Shown: piece by piece, positions 33,800-44,529 of the stretch
Position numbering within the stretch: the stretch's first letter is position 1
How the letters are laid out: each line of letters begins with the position of its first letter
Assembly: GCF_943734655.1 (NCBI RefSeq)
Contig: NC_071354.1
Location: forward strand, 191,430,911 to 191,494,910
DNA from: Sabethes cyaneus
Taxonomy: Eukaryota > Arthropoda > Insecta > Diptera > Culicidae
Length of the DNA stretch: 64,000 nucleotides
Direction: 5' to 3'
Notes under the pieces: generated by a model
Databases searched by the model: none
What the model saw: the letters and a program-made list of their open reading frames with translations, nothing else
What the model was told of the DNA's origin: nothing
Position numbers and translations under genes: made by a program

Positions 33800-34400
33800 T
33801 AGCGATGAAATATTACAGCCCTGTTTCAGTCTCAGTCCAGCAATAACCATTAAAAGATTTAACAAGACGTCATGGTGCAACACTTTACAGGAAAACACTT
33901 TATACTAAGCTTCGATTGGATCGGCACCAACTTGACAAAAGGGCCAATCTGCAAAATGTAAACAAACCGAGTGAGCGTTTCTTTCGCTATTCTAGTCCAG
34001 CAAAAAATAACTCTCACTCGGTTCGTTTACATTTTGCAGATTGGCCCTTTTGAAAAGTTGGTGTCGCGATGGACTAGCTTATCTGGGGCTTCTCTACGTA
34101 TACGTATAATACAGTGCGTTACAGATATTTTCGTTGTTTAGTCGGTCCAATACTTTTTGAAGTCAATAAATACCAGAAGAAAAGCTCTGCAGAATGCATT
34201 GGTATACTACAATATAATACAGAATGCCATGATATGGCCCACACATGTTTAGCCAGCATGGAATTCATGCTTGCTGCCGCCGGACAGTAGTGTCGATTTT
34301 CTCCTGGATTCGACTGGAGCTCAAGTCAGCTTTTAATTTTAGTATCTCAACTAAAATGTAGTCAACCCATTGATAATCTGACCCGAAGCCGTTAATCAGC
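33800..34400 (-). mobile_element. Relic of a third non-LTR element (family C)
   Basis: The - strand around 34110-34170 reads LVFIDFKKVLDRLNNENI, an RT motif A of the type FVDFxxAFDxLNxENIW; further GFR.GRS-like coding is degraded. The left part (33860-33920) and 34070-34170 are similar to 60660-60783 and 61644-61800, so two copies of this family are in the window. Interrupted by a foldback at 33926-34062. Confidence 0.5.
33926..34062. repeat. Foldback/MITE, 137 bp with ~45-bp arms
   Basis: The left arm ACCAACTTGACAAAAGGGCC continues through TGCAAAATGTAAACAAACCG to AGTGAG. The right arm inverts it with few changes (CTCACTCGGTTCGTTTACAT to GTTGGT at 34062). The loop is about 30 nt. It lies inside the family C relic; comparison with 60737-60760 shows that uninterrupted family sequence lacks it. 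Confidence 0.75.
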
Positions 34401-34779
34401 TCTCTACTTGAACGGCATCTATGCTATGACCCTAACATAACTAGGACGGCGAGAAATGTCAATAATAGATCTATTCGGCTGAAAATATTCACCTTCACCT
34501 TCAACCTTCACAACCGTTGAGTATATGCTGTCCTTACTTACTGCCGCTTGTTCGGACTCAACTAAGTGATATTCTCTACTGTACTTCTCTACAGAAGTCG
34601 TTTTTGCCGGGAGGGCTTTCGACGGCGGCTCACCAGCGAACTTTCACGGCCTGTGGCCGTCTCGCCCTACTAACACGGGTTCTTCAAGGGAACGTTCCGA
34701 ATTCGCATACTTACGCATACTTCGCATACTAAATAGATAACATATTTACTTACTTACTTACTTTTTGGCGAAAATCCGC

Positions 34780-37710
34780 TTATCGAATCCATGCCGAATT
34801 CAGGAGCCGTCTCCACATTACTCGGTCTTGGGCTGCCACTCTCCAGTCGCCCCTAACGCCCGCTGTTCTAGCATCCTCGTCAACAGCGGTCATCCAACGG
34901 GTACGGAGTCTGCGTCGAAGTCGTCGGCCTCTGTCGGGGTCTCTGCTAAATATTATTTTCGTTGGTCTCTCATCCGGCATCCTTGCTACGTGGCCAGCCC
35001 ATTGTAGCCTACCGTATTTTAGTCGCTTCACAATATCCGCATATTTGTATACTTGATATATTTCATGATACACGCGTCTGCGCCACACTCCCTGGTCTAA
35101 CATGCCGCCAAAAATTGATCGCGGGATCTTACGCTCGAAAACGTCAAGAGCTCGTCAGTCGCTCTCTTTCAACGTCCACGCTTCGTGGCTGTAGAGTATC
35201 ACCGGGAGGATTAGTGTCTTACAGAGCGCGAGTTTTGTACGGAGTTGTAGGCACCGGAACCTCAGCTGGCTACGTAATCCGTAGAAGGCCCTATTGGCAG
35301 CCGCTATCCGCCTTTTTACTTCATGGCTCACATCGTTGTCACATGTTACTAACGTTGTGTACCTTGGTACACAAATTCGTCGACCACTTCAAAAATATCT
35401 CCATCCATCACCACCACAGTTCCAACACCCGAAGGGCTACCACGCTCTCTACCAGCCACCATATATTTTGTTTTGGTAGAATTCTGGCTTTAGTTTTCAA
35501 AAGGTCGCATAATCAACCCTTTTACATGCATTATGCGACCTTTTGAAAACTAAAGCCAGAATTTATGATAAGCCCTATCCTCCTCCAGTTTCCCCCTTAA
35601 GATGCGTGTACGCTTCTTCCACAGCTCTACGGTTAACACCGATGATATCGATGTCGTCTGCGAACCCTAGGAGCATATGAGATTTCGTGATGATGGTACC
35701 GCTTCTCTGCCCGTCTGCCCTTCGAATAGCACCTTCCAATGCAATGTTGAACAGCAAATTCGATAGTCCGTTACCTTGCTTCAAACCATCTAACCCGCTA
35801 TCCAAGAGTAGCACGTATCAGCCTAATCAGCTTGGTTGGAAAACCATCTCGTTTTATTTAACTGAATCGTACGCCGCCTATAAACAAATGATGAGTCTGC
35901 AAGTTGAATTCCCGAAATTTAACGAGGATCTGTCGCAAGGTGAACATTTGGTCCATCGTGGAGCGTCCCTTTCGAAAACCGCACTGGTATTCACCAACAA
36001 AGGTTTCCTGCAACGGCCTCAGTCTGAGAAACAGGATGCGGGAGAGAATTTTTAATGCAGAATTGAGGAGAGTAATGCCTCGATAATTGCAGCATTCGAG
36101 CCGATGGCCCTTTTTGTAAATAGGGCATTTGAGACCTTCCAACCAGTCCGTAGGTAATTTTTCCTCAGTCCATACCTTTAGTATGACCTTTAATGACCTT
36201 TAGTATACCTTTAGTACTGCCGTTCGCTCCCGACTTTCAAAAATTCGGCGAGGATGCCATCCTTTCCAGCTGCTTTGCCGTTTTCCAGCTCTCTTGCTGC
36301 TTTCCTAACCTCGTCCAAAGTTGGTGGCTCCACAGCTTGTCCATCATCCTCAATCATTATCCTGTTTCTGTTGACCGCTCCATCTTGTTTACCATTCAAC
36401 AAAGCATTGAAATGTTATTTCCAACGCTTATCCACCTCCAACCTTTCGGTAATCAGGTTCCCCTCCTTGTCGTTGCACATAACAGGAGTTGGCACGGTCC
36501 GGTTCCTGATTCCGTTGATCGTATTAAAGAAGCTTCTCGTATCGTGCCTCTCGAAGCAATTCTCCGCCTCCGCAAGAACGCGATCCCAGTGCTGACGTTT
36601 CTTACGACGGTGAAGTCTCTTTTCGGCAGCTCTAACAACTTGGTATCTCTCTCTGCTCTGGCGAGTCTCAGTTGCAGCCAAAATGTGACTTTTGGCTCGA
36701 TTCTTCTCATTAGTCACTTGCTGGCACTCTACGTCAAACCACTCACTGGAAGAGGCTGCAGCAGTAGTACCCAACACTTCCCGCGCTGTAGTACTGATGG
36801 CGTCGTGCATGTGTCTCCACTGTTCGTTCAGATTCTTTCCGAGATGTTCACCGCTCATCAGTTTTCCGAGAGTACTCTGCAGCAACTCCTTCCGCTGATA
36901 ACCGCCGAATGTTTAGTCGTATCTTCCTCGATGGCTTCGATTTGAATACGTTGGACAACCGGGCGCGGATCTTGCTTACTACGAGATAGTGGTCCGAGTC
37001 GAAGTTTGGTCCCCGGAAGGATCGCACGTCTGCGACATTAGAAAAATGCCGGCCATCAGCCAGAACGTGGTCGATATGACAGCAGGCCTCTCCATTATGG
37101 CGTTTCCAGGTGTGCTTCCGAATGTTCCATCGTGCAAAATGGGTACTACAGATAACCATTCCTCTGGCTGCAGCGAAGTTGATTAGCCTCAGGCCATTTC
37201 CGTTTGTGATAGGATGAAGGCTTTCCCTCCCAATAACGGGTTGAAAGAACTCTTCACGTCCGACCTGTGCATTTGTATCCCTGATGACTATGTTTATGTC
37301 ATGTCTTGGGCACTCTCCATATGTCCCGTCGAGAACATCATAGAATGCCTCTTTTACGTCACCGGGTTTGTCGTTCCTCGGCGCGTAGACATTTATCAGA
37401 CTGTACTTAAAGAATTTGCCCTTAGTTCTCAACACGCATAGACGGTCATTGATGGGCCTCCACCTAATGACACGCTTCATTTGTTTTCCATGTAATACGA
37501 ATCCGACTTCATGCTCTGCTTTATCGCCGCCACTGTAGTAGATATGATACTTGAATGTCGTGCCCGCAATAGGATCAACTGCGCGGAATTCACGTTCTCC
37601 CGTCTTCGGCCACCGCACTTCCTGCACGGCTACAACCTCAACCTTCATCTTCTGCAGCTCTCTTGCCAGGATACCCGCGCGTGCCGGTACAAGTAGAGTC
37701 CTGACATTCC
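34780..37710 (-). pseudogene. Broken endonuclease-reverse transcriptase ORF of RTE copy B2
   Basis: The endonuclease is open at 37648-36848: catalytic Glu in VVAVQEVRW, then VIRDTNAQVG (the usual GDFNA has become RDTNA, keeping D and N), HIDHVLADGRHF and SDHYLVV. A frame change near 36850 leads to the linker at 36885-36415 and then 36402-36211 (ENGKAAGKDGILAEFLK). The RT fingers are at 36142-35858 (CPIYKKGHRLECCNYRGITL, CGFRKGRSTMDQ). The palm continues at 35814-35575 (GLKQGNGLSNLLFN, GFADDIDIIGVN). The C-terminal part is at 35103-34780. The catalytic FADD is intact, but frameshifts, a lost segment around 35830 and the micro-element disable it. Confidence 0.85.
35484..35559. mobile_element. 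76-bp palindromic micro-MITE
   Basis: CTGGCTTTAGTTTTCAAAAG at 35484, continuing GTCGCATAAT, is perfectly inverted ending CTAAAGCCAG at 35559. The arms are 30 bp with a 16-nt loop (CAACCCTTTTACATGC). It is flanked by AATT at 35480-35483 and 35560-35563, which extends the pairing to 34 bp. Comparison with B1 (25772-25807) shows it was inserted into RTE coding sequence. No coding capacity. Confidence 0.8.
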
Positions 37711-38276
37711 AAGTACCAAGTTTCCAACAATCGTTGTCCTTATTCTTTTGCCTGGGTCCATGCCGATTATCCGGTTGTAGTTCCTTTCCTGAATTTCTCC
37801 TAGCGAAAGTTGTTTAAGAATACCGCCTTACTGGGGCTGCGATGCCTACTATCGCGAAAAGGGCTGCTGTCTTGGGTATAGCTGGCGAGACACAGCGTTT
37901 CATAAGTCAGCCGTCCGCTCCGTATCAGTCGCTGTTGTACGAAAACGGCGATTCACCGTGCAGTGGGATCACCGTCGCGAGCCGCCCCTAACCTGGAGTC
38001 AGACGCTCACGGCTGGCAAGGCTGTTCCTTCTGCCAACACTCAGCAGATGCATGCCTCCTTCCCTGTTGGTATACGACCTTAGCTTCCACTGGGGTTGGT
38101 TACCCGATCTCCACCAAGGTTGCTCGTATTCCGGCTGGTACCACGAAGAGGTAGGGACAGGAGTTGCCGAATAAGAGACTAATGACCACTGTGGGGTCTA
38201 TTTTATAACTGCCAGGTACGCGAGGTACCGATGTTACGCATTACCCAGCCATTTACCAGCCATAGATATAGATAGA

Positions 38277-38519
38277 AATAGATAACATATCTTTCCATGT
38301 GTAATTGCTCACAAAATGAGCAACAAAAATTTTGTTTACGCAGTTGCGCTTTTATTTAGCGCTAAACAGAGGTGTTCTTGAAGCATATTTTTTTGTTTTG
38401 TAGTAAAAAGTTATGTGGTTTATTTTGTTGTTTTTTTTATTAAAGTTATTTGTTACTTATTATGTTATTTAAACTGCTTTCCAACTGATTTTACACTTGG
38501 ATAGTAATTTAGGCATTCC
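38277..38519. other. Short AT-rich gap
   Basis: Low-complexity AT/T-rich sequence between RTE copy B2 and the TTCGGCC-type repeats. No gene. Confidence 0.4.
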
Positions 38520-38695
38520 GAAAAAAAATCGTCTCTTCATGTTGAACCTTTCGAGACTCGTCCAAGTAGAAATTCGACCTTTCATTATTCGGCCAAATAA
38601 GGATTCGGCCTTTCATGATTTGGTTAGATCGGGGCTCGGCCTTTCGTGATCCAGCCAAATATAATTTCGGCCAAATGTAACTCATTTTCATAGGT
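38520..38695 (+). repeat. Degenerate TTCGGCC tandem repeats
   Basis: Units such as ATTCGGCCTTTCATGATT and AATTTCGGCCAAATGTAA recur about every 22-30 bp. The same vocabulary, denser, occurs at 42836-43080. Confidence 0.6.
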
Positions 38696-38774
38696 TTACT
38701 GACTAGTATGGGTTATCCCTTATTTGAGTCCATTACCTATTTCGTCCAATTGAGCATCGGCCCTTATGCAATAC

Positions 38775-38930
38775 TATTTTACATACTGTCATACGTCATG
38801 CCTATTGTCCATTATGTCTATCGTCCATTATGCCTATCGTCCATTTAGCCTAACGACCATTCTGCCTAATATATTTATGCCTAACGTCCATTATGCCTAT
38901 CGTCCGTATACCTAATGGAGTACACTCCTA
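38775..38930 (+). repeat. ~15-bp tandem repeat (ATGCCTATCGTCCATT)
   Basis: Seven to eight imperfect copies of TTATGCCTATCGTCCA, with variants TGTCTATCGTCC and TGCCTAACGTCC. Confidence 0.75.
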
Positions 38931-39059
38931 TTCAGCTGTCCTTTTCGTGGGACTATCGTAAGGTTTCTCACCGTGTTCTGAATCTGGCAATGATTACTCT
39001 ATCGTTTATCGGTTTCTCTCTCATCAAGACTTACTCAATAAGACTTACTTAGATATGAC

Positions 39060-39470
39060 TCGTGTTTACCAGTGTTTGATCGGCAGGCGTCGCTTAGTTT
39101 CAGTATTTCGATTTTCCAGCAGCTGGTGTCCGTAATCAATTGAGTCAGCTTACCCTGCGGGGTGCCATCTCAAATCTCGAATTTGGTAGAAGTAACGTCT
39201 GGTGTACCCCAAGGCTCAGTTCTTTGCCCTTTGTTGTTCTGTTGGCACCTAAACGAGCTTCCGACGGTTCTCAGTTATTGCTCTATCCAAATGTATGCTG
39301 ATGATCTTCAACTCCACATTGGACATCTCGGCCCGTGTTTGAGCGATTTAATCAGCAAACTGAACGAAGACCTAGAAATGATCTCTGAATGGTCCCGGCA
39401 AAATGGACTGGTCATTAATCCTGACAAAAGCAAGTTAGTGTTAGTTACAAGCAAACGTAGATGAATTGAC
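39060..39470 (+). mobile_element. LINE fragment (Jockey/CR1-group RT palm)
   Basis: The + strand frame from 39162 encodes VTSGVPQGSVLCPLLF (motif B), MYADDLQLHIGH (motif C, intact catalytic YADD), then EMISEWSRQNGLVINPDKSK (motif D/E region), and stops at 39464. Upstream 39060-39160 belongs to the same RT but is out of frame. No endonuclease or 3' end is visible. Confidence 0.7.
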
Positions 39471-39689
39471 GGGTCAATGTCATCGATGGCCGACATCAAG
39501 ATGGATGGCAAAAATATTCAGCTGTCAGAACATGTTAGTAATTTGCGATTTATGCAAATCTGCTACTCGTACCATTCCTGTATTTTCTAGAGAAAGCTGA
39601 CAACAACTCAAACTGCAGCCAGACTGTACCGAAAATTGAAAATCGATAGTTATATCAACCGATGTGTCGAAGATTACTCCCACGTGACC

Positions 39690-39775
39690 TTAAGATACTA
39701 CACTGGTGTAACAAGCTAGTCGCCGTACGTTCGAATCTGGCTGGGAGAAGTTGATAAAGTCAAGAGGATCGTCTG
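39690..39775 (+). mobile_element. SINE fragment (third copy of the family)
   Basis: GGTGTAACAAGCTAGTCGCC then ACGTTCGAATCTGGCTGGGA and GATAAAGTCAAGAGGATCGT parallel the 25.1-kb copy. Only the head is present. Confidence 0.6.
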
Positions 39776-41875
39776 TCGATTAAAAATCAAGAGGTCTAAG
39801 ATCCAAAACCGGAAACGATCGCTTACATTTTTAGATATTTTGGAATGCCACCTAAACTCTAAAGGTTGGGCAAGGTGTAGTCCAACGACAAAAATTATGT
39901 AATTGTACCCAATATATTTGTAGAAAGCCTGGCGTCATACCCATGTACAAAAAATGAATTATTCAGCCTCAAAAAAGCGTAAAAAAACAATAATACAGTT
40001 GTTTCGCTCCTCAAACCATGACAGTCACCCAACAAAAGAAATGGAAAGTTTAATCTCCGATGCAACGTTGCATCGGTACAAGTACACCAGCGAAAAGAAC
40101 ACTAGCCCACAATTTCCGGTGCCGCCGCTGCTGTTGCTGCTGATCAAAGAAGAAGTGAAATGTTTCGCTATTTCGCAGGAAAATTGAAACGAAATTGTGT
40201 TTATTTACCGTCTTCGCTCTGCACAAGCCTGCCTGCCGGAACCAGGTCTCCAAATTGCTTGCAGCTGTACTCGCTCATTCAAGTCTGCACTCGGCAACTC
40301 ACAAAGCGCACACAATTCAGGAAATGCTCAATTCGAGGAAGAAATTAAAAAGAAACGAACGATGTGCCACATTCGAATCGCAATCGCAGGGGGAAAAAAT
40401 AGTTCTAGCCGGAGGATTCTCCTCGGCAATAAACGGAAATGAGAATAGGTACCCTTAACAAAAAGAAGCACGGCCGGCCGGTGAAAGTGCGGGTCGACAA
40501 ATGCTACATTGAAACCGGAGGGTACACTTTCTAATGAAAGTGCAAAATCATGTTGCCCATTCAGGCTCCAGTTCCGGGAGTACGGAATAGTTTCATTGTA
40601 GGCAGCCGCAAGGGTCATGCGTGATAATTGCGCTTTTCTATTAGACGGTGGGTGGAATAGAATTTAATGTGAGCAAATTTCTTAAAAGGATTAGATGGAT
40701 TTTGTGCCACTGAATGATGCATAGCAGAATACGGAGCTTGCTCTTCTGGAAAAGAAAATTCACATGCGTATCTTCGGAATTTGTAGCTGCAACATTTCCT
40801 AAATTCAATGGATTCAATTCAAAACTTTTTTGGCAAACATTTATCGTGTTTTCTCAAAGCTGACCAAATACTTTCTCCAGGCTTCACATATCCTGTTTTG
40901 GCAAACTGTCCGAAGCAAATACATGGAAAATACCGAATCGGCATCAGAACCGAAAATAGCCTGACAGGGATGAGCGCCGAGAATTGCCGCTAGTGGAATT
41001 AAGTTTGCGATTCGGAGCAAACATTGACCAAATCTGCAGCTGCACTCTAGCCAATAAATTAGATTCGATGCAGCTAGTTGAAACGGTTCATTGGGGGCAC
41101 CTCATATCACCACAATCCGGAACGTTTCCGCACGGTACGACCTCTCGCTCGCGCAAAATTGCTCTGGCGAAAGCAGTGCACCTCGGATGCGGTTGGCCGG
41201 ACTTCCCAGCATCCAGCAGACCTTCATTCTCCGCACGCTTACCGTATTTCTTGTACATCGGAAACTATGAGAGAAAGTATTTTCATTTGCTCATTATCGA
41301 ATAAGTCTAGCTCGATATGGTTTACGCTGCGCTGGTGGAACGACGAGCCTTTCCAATGGCCGTTTTCTACCGGGTGCAATAAATTAGATAACTGTATGCG
41401 ATGTCGGATATTTTCCGTTTTCCTGATGAAACTATTTCTCTTGTTCGCAGTTCGGTAATTGAAGTGCAAACAGCACCAGCTGTTTGTGAAAGATAGAAAA
41501 TTATTGCCGCTCCTTAGCTCAACACTAAATCAACTGCGAAACTATTTGTTAGTTCAGGGGAAAAAAAAAAGAAAATACCACGACTTCGTGTCTGAAAAAT
41601 GTTTACCAAAATTGATAGTTTTTGCAACCCTAATTGGAACTGTCGTCACCGGCGAGTAGCAAGCATCAGTGCTTAGAATAAAAATTGAGTTTTCTAACAA
41701 TAAACTCATTCTGCTTGAGTTAGTTTTTCCTGTATGGACTCATTATCTTAGATCAAGTACTACAAATTTGAATAGGTCCTTTTTCAGAAGTTTACTTGCT
41801 ACTCCATACGAAACATGGTACCTTGATCGGTAAAAGGTCATTCGTTTCATTAACAATATAGTACCAAATTGGGGC
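39776..41875. other. No gene recognised
   Basis: Contains moderately GC-rich patches (40050-40330, 41100-41230) with overlapping frames on both strands, including a short Leu-codon run (CTGCTGTTGCTGCTGATC near 40128). No conserved motif or convincing splice structure was found; an unrecognised exon cannot be excluded. Confidence 0.35.
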
Positions 41876-41950
41876 ACAGGATTACGACTAACTAGCTCAA
41901 CTCAATCAATGGCCATGAGCAGTCCGTAAACTGTTCACAGCAATCGAAGG
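41876..41950 (+). repeat. Dispersed repeat, partner of 27404-27470
   Basis: Shares GGATTACGACTAACTAGCTC-like sequence, ATGAGCAGTCCG and CAGCAATCGAAGG with 27404-27470. Confidence 0.45.
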
Positions 41951-42029
41951 TAGTTACGAAACACGATCGCAGTAGATCTTTTAAGCCATCAATCTAAAAT
42001 TGATTAATCTAAATGGTTACATCATCAGA

Positions 42030-42380
42030 AAATGCACACTAAGAATGATACCATCGGTACTAGCTGGCATACGACTAACCAAGAGAAGATCCAAGGGGTA
42101 ACCAACTACGATGGACGTATGCTGATGAAGAAAGAGAACTCTCTTGAGCCGCTTGAAACGCCCAGGATCTTCACGTTAAGTTCGGTTGATAATCGTCCCC
42201 GTCCCAGTATGAGGTTCTAAATATTACTGGTGCAAAAGGTTCAATGGTACGTACGTTTAGGTATGGTCATATCATTAAGCAAATCTTTACACTGTAAATT
42301 CTCAAAAAAGACCGTGAAGTCGTCTGTATTCCCAGACAGCACTTGTTCGTTGACTTCAAAGCTGCATACGCTACCCAAGT
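42030..42380 (+). mobile_element. Highly deleted RTE-A relic
   Basis: Pieces of the A family in order: GGTAACCAACTACGATGGAC and CGTATGCTGATG from the leader, then ACGTACGTTTAGGTATGGTC from the endonuclease. An RT piece follows: CAAATCTTTACACTG up to GTTCGTTGACTTCAAAGCTG. All are heavily diverged. A TA followed by CCCAAGTAACCAG at 42380 starts another repeat. Confidence 0.55.
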
Positions 42381-42451
42381 AACCAGTGAGCACTTAAAGA
42401 AGCAGAAATCTAACGGAGAAACCCCGACCTTTGGACCCCGGCATCGTAGAA

Positions 42452-44290
42452 GGCAACAAGCAATACAGCTGTGGCGGTTCATTCCAATTATCATGAATGG
42501 GCGATTTTGCTGAAGGTCACGACTGGGTCAGAGTGAATAGAAGCCGCCACAGTGCGTCGTTGCGGGCATCCAGGTTGAACTCCCACAGCCGATAAACTCC
42601 GATGGAATTAGGCTAGTAGTTTCATAAGTGTTATCTAAAAATGCATACCGAGTTGCCCGATTTTTATTTGCAGCTTATAGAATGAGACGCACAGCTGATA
42701 GAATATAGCACCGTAAATTATTTCGCAAGTGAGCTTTAGCATCTCTTTTGAATTTCCACGAAACTCGTTTTTGATGCGAACAATGGCACCACCCATGGGC
42801 TTCTGAGACATATTATCAGCGAAAGTCATGTTTAGTAGGGCTGATACCGAATGGCCGAAATACAAATGACCGAATTTCAATAACTGTCACGGAAAGCCGA
42901 AATTACATTTGGTCAAATTAAGAAAGGCCGAAACCCTATTTGGCCGAATCACGACTTCATAGTTCGGCCATTTGTGATTCGGCTATTAGATCTATTCAGC
43001 CATTTGTTATTTCGGCCAGTTGTGTTTCGGCCATTCGTGATTCGGCCATTTGTGTTTCGACCATTCGTCCAATTCAAGCTGAATTTAATCCTCATTTCAA
43101 ACTCATTTTGAGTCGAAATGTTCGACAGGCAAGTGATAGAAACGACCTTCGGTGATATACAGCAAAAAGGAGGTTAATCCATGAACTCGCGCAGCTCTAC
43201 GGCGAACCCAATATTCGATAGGTGGCTAAACCTGAACGGATATCATACAACAAAAGTAGAAGTTATAATTCAACTTGTGAACCTGGCGGTAGAGAGAGAC
43301 TTTTCCACGGGATAACACACCAACGCACACGAAAGCTTACGAAAGCAAACCAAAAGAAAGACAAAACCGAAAGATATTCTGTTACCACTTTTTGATCTCC
43401 ACGTTGTTCGAACTTACACTTCTAATCTGTGCAGATACGATGGGTGAAGCATGATTCTTTTAAATATATTTATTAGTAGAAGGAAAATCCCTGGGGGTAA
43501 AACCACTTAGCCTCTTCTCCCACAGGCACAAAACCATTCTGTATGTTCAGGCATGTACAATGGATTGCACTTCCAGTGAGTATTCTTACTGTGCATAATT
43601 ATCACATACAACAACAACATAGAACTCTCATAGAACCTTGTGATGTCACGGTTGAAATCCGACAACTTGCCGATGAACTTGGGCTACTGAATTCGAAGCG
43701 TAGTCGTCTCCACATATCTGGAGAGCCCAGCTACGACTCCGACTACAGAACCGGAATGAGATACACGATACAGTACAGCTGTGGTGATTCGTCCTGAGGG
43801 TCACGACAGAATCTGAGCCAACAATGGCTCCCATAGTGCCTTATTGTGTGCTTATCGGTTGAACTCCAACAGATGACTCTAGCGTCTAGGGTTACTGGAT
43901 TCTAGCGGATTCGTTAATATGCCTGGAGGTATAGGCTGAGAGATCCCTCATGTGACTCTGACCACAAGACCGAGACAACATTGGTGGCAGGATACAGTAT
44001 GGCTGTGGATCATGAAGATCATGACTAGCTCAGAGTCATCAGGGGCTCTCATAGTGCCTTGTTAAGCGCGTCCCGCTTCTCATTCATGCAGCTGATGAGT
44101 TGGTTCGTGGTATGGAGCGATATGCGAAGCTCTTGGTTGATGTTACGATTGACATATGGCGACAACGGTGATTTGTTCTAAGGATCGCGACTGGATCAGA
44201 GTCAACAGAGGCCTTGTTCGGTGCATCCCAGTTGAACTCTGACAGCTGTCTGATGAACTTTGATGCAAGAATGCTTGAAAATTACCCACA
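42452..44290 (+). repeat. Four diverged copies of a ~120-bp unit
   Basis: Units at about 42462-42590, 43770-43885, 43990-44110 and 44150-44275 share an ordered set of words. These are TACAGCTGTGG, a variable ATTCNTCC, AGGGTCACGACTGG, TCAGAGT(C/G)AA, GCTCCCATAGTGCCTTGTT and GGTTGAACTCCGACAGCTGA. None encodes a recognisable protein. The TTCGGCC array (42836-43080) and unique sequence lie between the first and second units. Confidence 0.55.
42836..43080 (+). repeat. TTCGGCCATTTGTGA tandem array
   Basis: About ten copies of TTCGGCCATTTGTGATTCGG-like units, with inverse forms (GGCCGAAATACAAATGACCG) at the left end. The array can therefore fold on itself. Confidence 0.7.
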
Positions 44291-44529
44291 AAAATTGTAT
44301 TTGCTTCAAGTCAGGTTTGAACAAAACGGCCAGGAACACAGAGAGCAAGAGGTTGAGGTGGAACAAGACCGGCGACAAGTACATGGTGTCCAAGGAATTG
44401 GAGAGCAACAGCCCACAACCGAATTAATTGAAGAAATTTTGTCTGTCAGGTCATGTCGTAAGATCTTAAGACATTCGGGAAGAGTAAATGTTTACCTTCT
44501 TTATTAGCGATGGCCCATTATCAATCCTG

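Larger units (their letters stand above)
34746..38261 (-). mobile_element. RTE-clade LINE copy B2, full length, second subfamily
   Basis: On the - strand it starts GGCTGGTAAATGGCTGGG at 38261 and ends CGCCAAAAAGTAAGTAAGTA at 34746. A 15-bp target duplication, AAATAGATAACATAT on the + strand, is at 34731-34745 and 38276-38290. Fourteen extra bases of the flanking TAGA-rich sequence lie between the 5' copy and the element. Its ~500-nt leader aligns with the A copies although the proteins differ strongly. It carries a 76-bp micro-element at 35484-35559. Confidence 0.88.

Noticed and set aside
38775..38930. CRISPR-like spacing of repeated words
   Set aside because: Units are adjacent and degenerate with no distinct spacers, and the genome is eukaryotic. 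It is a minisatellite.
40050..41460. Possible host exons with Leu-rich and Arg-rich frames
   Set aside because: Frames overlap on both strands and lack recognisable domains. The Leu run comes from a short CTG/TTG repeat.
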